Position numbers and translations under genes: made by a program. A stretch of 64,000 nt of DNA, taken from NCBI GenBank assembly GCA_028274465.1, contig CM051455.1:123415462-123479461 (forward strand), given 5' to 3'. Positions 58,094 through 64,000 of the stretch are shown in pieces; the stretch's first letter is position 1, and each line of letters starts with the position of its first letter. This DNA comes from Plantago ovata. Its lineage: Eukaryota; Streptophyta; Magnoliopsida; Lamiales; Plantaginaceae. The notes under the pieces were generated by a model. That model was not told where the DNA came from. It saw nothing but the letters and a program-made list of their open reading frames with translations, and ran no database searches.

Positions 58094-59539
58094 TGTGTTT
58101 TGTTTTGTTTTCTCACGAGTTTGATTGAGTATTATAGGTAACTTATACAAGCATTAGCTCTCACCTTGGATCCACTTTCGGCGTTCGGGACGAGCGACGA
58201 CGTTCAGGTTTGGGGAGGAGGTTATCGCTGGTTATCTATATACTTATCTTGCTTATGAAAAACTCGTGAAATTTTTTGCATTTGCACGTTTACTGCTTTC
58301 CTAGGACAGTTTTGCATGTTTTATATGGAGTTTATTGCCGAATTTTTTGAACTTTTTTATTGGGTAGATCAACTAACTATGCCATTAATCGTATGCTTCA
58401 TTTCTATGAATTTGTTTGAGGTTTTTCTCGCTTGGCTTGTCACATTTATGTATTGCACTTAGTTAAGCTTGGTAATCTCGACATCACTTAGTGGTGTTTT
58501 CTCTACTGCGGTTCACGAAGGCCTTTATAATAGGATGATGCATGTTAGGGTCTTATGGTTGTTTCCCGAGTAATTATGTACCTAAGATTGCTAAATGCCT
58601 AGGAAGGAGGTAGTGTGAGGTTGTGTGATCCTTTGTTTATAACCTATTCTTCCGAATAGGTTTGGGGAGGGCGTTACACCATCATAGACTTGTTTCTGTT
58701 TTTCATTTCCGTATCGTGAGTTTATTTTTCCTTTTCCGTGAATTTTGTACTCCAACCTATTCTTTCGAATAGGTTTGGGGAAGTCGTGTGAGTCATTTTG
58801 TTTCTCTTTTTGTTATGCTACTGCTACCTAGAAAAAAATCGAAAAAAAAAAGAAAAAATTCCAGGCAAGAAAAGAAAAAGAAAAAAGAATCTGGAAAGAA
58901 AAAAAAGGAAAAAAAAAAAGAAGAGAAAAGACCCCAAAAAAGCAAAGTAGGGTCCAAAAAAAGAAAACCAAATAGCAGTTTAGCAAAGTGTTGAGTCTTT
59001 TCCATTTTTGTAATGTTCGTAATCGTATTTTTTATCTTTTATCTTTTTGTCCTGAGTGTCATATGTTCTAGACCACCCTCGTCCTGCCATTCAGGAAGTG
59101 GTGAATAGCTTAAGATTTTACTTGAGAGATGGGTAGAATAGGGGAGAGTTATCTTTTATAGGGAACCCTCCTTCGTTTGATGAGAGCCAGTACTGGTTCG
59201 ACCTCTTTTGAGGAAAAGTAGTAAGTCCTCAGTTTCATAGGCACGGGGCAACCATTTGTATGTTAGCATGCTTCATTACGTCATCACTGACTAGGTCCAG
59301 GTAGAGAATGTTACGAAAGACTATCTTGTCTTGACATAAGTGCTTATGTGGATGTGTATAAGTCAATCGAGGTATTCTTCAACCTATATTCATGCTTTGA
59401 TTTATATGGTTTTTGTTCATATGTTATTTGGTAGATTCAGTAGATTAGTTCATTTTATTTGGTATGAGACTCCATTTTATGTCTTGCATGTTTTTTGTAT
59501 TAGAGTCTAGCTTAGTTGCTTGAGGACAAGCAAAGGTTC
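58094..59539 (+). repeat. A6 3' noncoding region with repeated polypurine-like motifs
   Basis: No gene. GGTTTGGGGAGG or a close variant occurs at 58207-58218, 58659-58670 and 58772-58783, ahead of the true tract at 59540. The second and third are fused to inverted repeats AACCTATTCT..CGAATAGGTT (58641-58662, 58754-58775). A purine tract of about 110 bp lies at 58830-58940. Confidence 0.8.
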
Positions 59540-59552
59540 GGTTTGGGGAGTT
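59540..59552 (+). other. A6 polypurine tract
   Basis: GGTTTGGGGAGTT directly before the 3' LTR; the plus-strand primer. Confidence 0.85.
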
Positions 59553-60806
59553 TGATGAATGTGTATTTTACACTTTCATTCGAGTCTTTTTCACCTATTT
59601 TAGCTATCCTCTATGTTAATTTAGCTATATTTTAGTGCATTTTATTAGAATAGTGTCACGTTTCCCTTTAGATTTTATTTTACAGGTTTTGGTTGAAATT
59701 CGAAGATTTCCGGGCAATTATATTAAAGTTGACAAGGAATTGGTGTTCCAGAAGCCTATATGGAGTATCTGAAGGTTTCCGGATAGGATTTGGAGTCTAG
59801 GGGCCGAATCTGGAGGTTAGAAGGCTACTAGAAGTCAGAAACCGAGTCCGAAAAGGGGAAGAAATCCAAAAACGCGTCAAAAACGCGGAATTCCGCGAGA
59901 AAAAGCCGGGGGCGAACCGCCCCGTGGTATTTCGGGGCCTATATATAGTTGCTCAGTTTTCTACGAAAATCATATCTTTCTAGACCTTCTCTCTCACCTC
60001 TCTCTATAGTTTTAGGTAGGAACTTTTCGGGGCCTGTCCTGGGAGTTCCGTAGCTTAGGGGATACTTTTTCATAGCAGTTTGGAGCTCGTAGGATCGCAA
60101 TCATCCGGAGATTGACAACCTTCGGTAACTTTGTATCTTACAGTTTTATTCTACTTATTTTATTATATTCTTTGAACATGTTTTCTGCTATGATTTCTGT
60201 TGATTGCATGCCTAATATGAGTAGCTAAACTTATCGTTGGTGGTAGTATGTGAATTCTTAGCGAAGGGAAGATAATCATGCTAACGGCTATATCGCGCAT
60301 TATACTCCGTGTCATTGCTTTATTTCGTTGATCAGGCACAGCCTAAATTCTCGTATGTTGTATTAATTATTATGCACAATTGGACACTTGTCGACCATCA
60401 GACCAATTATCTTCGTAGTGTTGAATAATTACGGAACACATTAGGACAATAGTGATTGACTTGTCAGACCAAATTATCTTCGTAGTGCTTAATATTTGCA
60501 ACAGGACACTAGATTGATTCAAATATCTCTATGCAAGACCGAGGAATTTATGCATGATTATCGACCCGTTATGCTAAGAAGGACCATACTATCACCAATC
60601 TCCATTATCTGCTAGAAACCCCTTTTGCTATCTGTCTGCTGTTCTATATTCTCTTGTTAAATAGATAAAGCTAGTTATAGTCCTGAGAGAACGACACTCG
60701 AGTCATTCTACTGCTACACTACGGTTTTCGTTGTAGTTGTGGATTGCCTTTGGCTAAATAACAAATTTATTTGCTGAACCGGGACCCGACAAATCCTCGT
60801 TCATCA
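59553..60806 (+). repeat. A6 3' LTR
   Basis: 1254 bp, TGATGAATGTGTATTTTAC to CTCGTTCATCA, then ATAGC. One GC near-palindrome (59905-59923) and TATA CTATATATAG at 59939-59948, both near the place where the 5' LTR has its deletion. Confidence 0.94.
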
Positions 60807-60811
60807 ATAGC

Positions 60812-61896
60812 GTCATTGTTTAAAGTCTTTGACTCGACTCCTGTCTGCGCCAATCTCTTCTTTTTGCGGGTATACTAGGCTTCCCCTTCATTGATCTCTT
60901 CTCCATGCCACGAACCTGTGAATAAGAAAGAATATAGGTTGCAAGACCACAATAGTGAGTAGTGAAAGAAATATCAGGCGGATCAGGTGGATCAGATATG
61001 TCTTGCAACACGTGTTGCTTTCCATCCACTTCAATAGTGCAAGTTCTTTGGTAGATGTCCATCACGGAGCGTAGCTTAGTCAAGAACGTTCGCCCTAAGA
61101 GTATGACATCCCCCGTTCCAGGTGCAGACGACGGCATAACTACAAAATTGGTGTATACAGAAGCTTCACCAATCTTGACCAACACATTTTTCACAACGCC
61201 TTCGGGTCTCATAAAAGATCCATCCGCCAGTTGCACAATAGCCCTATGCTCAGATAGTTTTTCAAGACTACTCTTTTCAAACACATTCAAAGGAAGTATG
61301 TTCGAGTAGGATCCCGTGTCTAGTGTGGCACGGACATCTTCAAGCTCACCAATCCCTACCTTAACATCGAAACTTTTAGGAAGTGGCTCAGGATCCTCTT
61401 GCTCCTCATCACTTCCATCAAAACCAAGGTCCTTCTCTTCTTCCTTAGCTTGTAGAAGTTCTTCCTTCTTGCAACACTCGCACTTAGCAACCTTCTTGAT
61501 GGTGATTTCGTTAGGTAGATCACCAACTAATGTAATGGCATTCGACTTCTCAGTGTTGCTAGGCAGCTTGCCTTGCTCCCTACTTGCTCCTCGGTCGATC
61601 AACTCTTGCATCTTTTGATGGGAAAGCCTAGTGCTCTCTTCCAACCTATCAAGCCTTGCCCTAGTCCTCTTAGAATCTTCTTCATAACGTTTGAGAAAAC
61701 TTTGGGTGTGATCAACCATTTTTTGCAAGTTCTCCATCAGTTGAGCCGACTTCGACTTCGGTGGCTCTTTCGGAGCGGGGTTTTCGCAGTGATCATTACC
61801 ATAGTTTAGCCTACTACGGTCTTGGTTAGGGCCATAAGTTTGGTTAGCCGGTGCATATCCTTGATTGTTTCGGAATCCTCTTCTTCAAAATCCACT
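60812..61896 (-). pseudogene. A5 gag C-terminal part and protease
   Basis: Sense order: remnant of the Gly/Arg-rich gag region near 61896-61740, then an open frame from 61737 (MENLQKMVDHTQSFLKRYEE) to 60820 with the coiled coil, KCECCKKEELL, acid linker, protease active site LDTGSYSN, VKNVLVKIGEASVYTNF and DVILLGRTFLTKL. About 305 residues without a stop. It matches A3 gag-protease closely, and shows the frame that A3 lost. The 5' part of gag is missing at the 61896 breakpoint. Confidence 0.88.
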
Positions 61897-61948
61897 TAAG
61901 ACATTATGTTAATCTGGGTATTAAGCATAAAGGTGACTGGCTCTAGTC

Positions 61949-61960
61949 CAACTGGGAGAT
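61949..61960 (+). other. C2 polypurine tract
   Basis: CAACTGGGAGAT right before the LTR start; the GTGGGAGAT form is standard for many plant copia elements. Confidence 0.75.
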
Positions 61961-64000
61961 TGATAGTGTATATGTCCTAGAGATAGTCTTTATTAAGGGA
62001 ATGCAGCCCTTATTAAGGGCATATATGTACTATTACACAGGTCAACGTAATATAATATATGTTTGTTGTTTGACTGTTGAGTATCGCTTTCATATTTATA
62101 TTACACCAGGCATACAGAATGTCATATCTCTATTCCTGTCTGTATTGATATCAAACATGTCCCCTCGGATAGATGACCGATCACACAGATAGTGGGAGCT
62201 ATGTGAGTTATCATTTATCCCAAACTCTCCCTAGTCGAGTTTCATCTCGGATGTAGGGGTCGGAATGAACCAACTGAGACTAGTATGCGTGGAGGTTATA
62301 CTTGTTAGAGCAAGTGTGAGCCGATCCCACGGCCACGGAACGGATTGTTGGACAATAAAGAAACGTTCCCATAACTCCGCATAGTTGTTCGAAGGGTGAT
62401 TACCGAACAATGGAAGTACCCACCGGAAACTCCCATCGATGTATACTCTACACCGAAGTGTCTATGGGAACCGGAAAGTTGTCAAAGTGATGCAAGTCGT
62501 CCTTTGGACTTACAGGACTTTATCATCACATTTGTTGCCCCATATCCTTGGTGGACCCGTCGATGTCAGCTTGATGAACGGGAATTTGTCAGATTCTAAT
62601 TAATCAAATAAATTTGTATTTAGCCAAAGGCAATTCACAACTACAACGAAAATCATAGTGTAGCAGTAGAATAACCTTGAGTGTCGATCTCTAAGAACTA
62701 TAACTAGTTTTATCTAATCTAACTTAAGAATATAAAACAGCAGACGTCTTAGCAAAGGTTTTTCTTAACAGATAATGGAGATTGATGATAGTATGGTCAT
62801 TCAAAGCATAACAGGTTAATAATCATGCGTAAATTCCTCGGTCTTGCATGGAGATCTTTGATCAATGAATTGTCCAGTTGTGTTCCATAATTATTCAACA
62901 CTACGAAGATATAGATTTAGATAGATCAAAGAAATAAAGCAATAACTCAGAGTATAATGCGCGATATAGCCATTAGCATAATTATTAACCCTTCGCTAAG
63001 AAATCACATACTATCACCAACGAGAAGTTTAGCTACTCATAGATGTCATGCAATCAACAGAAATCATACCACGAATGAATGAAAGCATGATGAAAGATAT
63101 ATAAATATAAATAGAAAAACTGTAAGATACAATGTTACCGAAGGTTGTCAATCTCCGAAGAATAGCGATCTTACAAGCTCCAAATTGCTAAGAAAAAGTA
63201 TCTCCTAAGCTAAGAACCCCCATAACAGGCTCTGGAGAATTCCTACCTAAAACTACAGAGAAAGGTGAGAGAAAAGGTTTGGAACAATATGAAAAACGGA
63301 GAAAACTGAGCAACTATATATAGGCTTTCGAATTGAGTGGGGCGAAGGGCCCCAGACACTGGACGATTCGCCTGGTGTGGGGCGATTCGCCACACGTCCC
63401 GGGCGACTCATCCGGGAGTAAATTTCGGCCAGATACGCGTTTTCGATGCGTTTTTGGATTTCTTCCCCTTTTCGGACTCGGTTTCTGCCTTCTAGTGACC
63501 TTTTAGCCTTCAGACTCGACCCCTAGACTTCAAATCCTATCCGGAATCTTTCAGATACTCCAATTAGGCTTCTGGAGCACCAATTCCTTGTCTACTTCAA
63601 TATAATTGCCTGGAAAACCTCGGTTTTCAACCAAAACCTGTAAAATAAATACTAAAGGGAAACGTGACACTATTCCAATAAAATGCACTAAAATATAGCT
63701 AAATTAACATAGAGGATAGCTAAAATAGGTGAAAAGGACTCAAATGAAAGTGTAAAATACACATTCATCACAGCTCTGAATAAGCAGTTGACCCAAGACA
63801 CGATCGAGGATTATGGCTACATACAAATGGGGATGATAAGTGATTCTGTGAAGGATTCATCTCTCATGTGTAGCACAGGAGAGCACTGCTCATAGTCGTT
63901 CATAGTTGTGATTGGTCAAAGCGCTGGCCAGCGTATCAATATTATTATGATAGTCATAATAGATATTGGATTCACCAAGCAACTCACTGAAGACGCATGT
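61961..64000 (+). repeat. C2 3' LTR, interrupted by A7, runs off window
   Basis: 61961-62571 and 63776-64000 line up with the reverse complement of 37816 down to about 36970. A7 and one CAGCT copy lie between. The rest of the LTR is outside the window. Confidence 0.87.
62572..63770 (-). mobile_element. A7: solo LTR of the Athila family, TSD CAGCT
   Basis: 1199 bp, plus strand TGATGAACGGGAATTTG to CACATTCATCA. CAGCT flanks both ends (62567-62571, 63771-63775). The empty site GATGTCAGCTCTGAATAAG is seen intact, as its reverse complement, in the C2 solo LTR near 37200. TATA (63323-63314) and GC cluster (63339-63417) are kept. Confidence 0.95.

Larger units (their letters stand above)
51485..60806 (+). 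mobile_element. A6: full-length Athila-lineage element, inactive, TSD ATAGC
   Basis: 9.3 kb: 5' LTR 51485-52712, primer site 52716-52733, gag, protease, RT, RNase H and integrase, 3' region, polypurine tract 59540-59552, 3' LTR 59553-60806. ATAGC stands before (51480-51484) and after (60807-60811). The element is complete in layout but carries at least three in-frame stops, two frameshifts and a mutated RT active site. It is inserted in A5 and closely related to A1, in opposite orientation. Confidence 0.96.
46756..61896 (-). mobile_element. A5: non-autonomous Athila-family element of the A3 type, 5' part lost, split by A6
   Basis: Own sequence is 46756-51484 and 60812-61896 on the minus strand: gag C-terminal part, protease, leader with apparent intron, ORFs U1 and U2, 3' region, polypurine tract and 3' LTR (48051-46756). 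The order and sequences match A3. The gag N-terminal part, primer site and 5' LTR are missing; at 61896/61897 the sequence changes to the 3' end of a C2 copia. A6 splits it with TSD ATAGC. Confidence 0.9.
61897..64000 (+). mobile_element. C2 copia 3' end, truncated at both ends, with A7 in its LTR
   Basis: 61897-61948 resembles the last codons of a copia RNase H frame and its 3' flank. A polypurine tract CAACTGGGAGAT (61949-61960), preceded by TGACTGGCTCTAGTCC as in many plant copia elements, is followed by an LTR starting TGATAGTGTATATGTCC at 61961. The LTR continues past A7 to the window edge. It is the same family as the solo LTR at 35742-37816. Confidence 0.8.

Noticed and set aside
46756-60806. 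Pairing the LTR at 46756-48051 with the LTR at 59553-60806 or 62572-63770 as one element
   Set aside because: The 59553 LTR pairs with 51485 (same orientation, TSD ATAGC); 62572-63770 has its own TSD CAGCT and no adjoining internal sequence.
1-64000. tRNA, rRNA or CRISPR content
   Set aside because: Only 13-18-base primer sites resemble tRNA ends; no full tRNA or rRNA, and the tandem repeats lack CRISPR structure in a plant context.

Overview
The window is repeat-dense nuclear DNA of a flowering plant, most likely a eudicot. It is almost entirely nested LTR retrotransposons: Ty3/gypsy elements with the Athila-lineage FMDD reverse transcriptase and an Asp-tRNA primer site, a Ty1/copia Sirevirus with a Met-initiator primer site and a large extra ORF, a second copia family seen as LTRs, and a probable Tat-like element. 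I see no intact host gene, rRNA, tRNA or CRISPR array. The only host-like coding remnant is a decayed KDM3/JmjC-type histone demethylase fragment at about 41.1-42.9 kb. I use working names: A1-A7 for Athila-family copies, C1 for the Sirevirus, C2 for the second copia family, T1 for the Tat-like element.

First tower (1-39040). C1 runs on the minus strand from its 5' LTR (right end 39040) through gag, protease, integrase, RT and RNase H to an extra ORF of more than 1500 codons. That ORF is cut at 8275 by A1, a minus-strand Athila whose 3' LTR crosses the left window edge. C1 pol is split by A2 (17391-32487, plus, TSD TGTAC). A2 is split by A3 (20323-29719, plus, TSD ATAGG), and A3 carries solo LTR A4 (26441-27710, minus, TSD TGTGT). 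The C1 5' LTR carries a C2 solo LTR (35742-37816, TSD GTAAT).

Middle (39041-43529). AT-rich intergenic DNA with a possible MITE and the JmjC-family pseudogene.

Second tower (43530-64000). T1 (long LTR-like region with a 67-bp tandem repeat, then an acidic/basic ORF) is cut at 46755 by A5 (minus). A5 is split by A6 (51485-60806, plus, TSD ATAGC), the most complete Athila copy. The A5 gag end is fused at 61896/61897 to the 3' end of a C2 element whose LTR contains solo LTR A7 (62572-63770, TSD CAGCT).

How they relate. A1 and A6 have the full gag-protease-RT-RNase H-integrase set but are broken by stops and frameshifts. A2 (short gag-like ORF only) and A3/A5 (gag-protease plus an unrecognised ORF behind an apparent 540-bp intron) share LTRs, primer site and 3' region with them and look like non-autonomous partners. 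The least expected signals are three short GT-AG introns inside the C1 extra ORF, the unrecognised ORF shared by A3 and A5, GC-rich near-palindrome clusters next to the TATA box of the Athila LTRs, and repeated polypurine-tract-like motifs in the Athila 3' regions.
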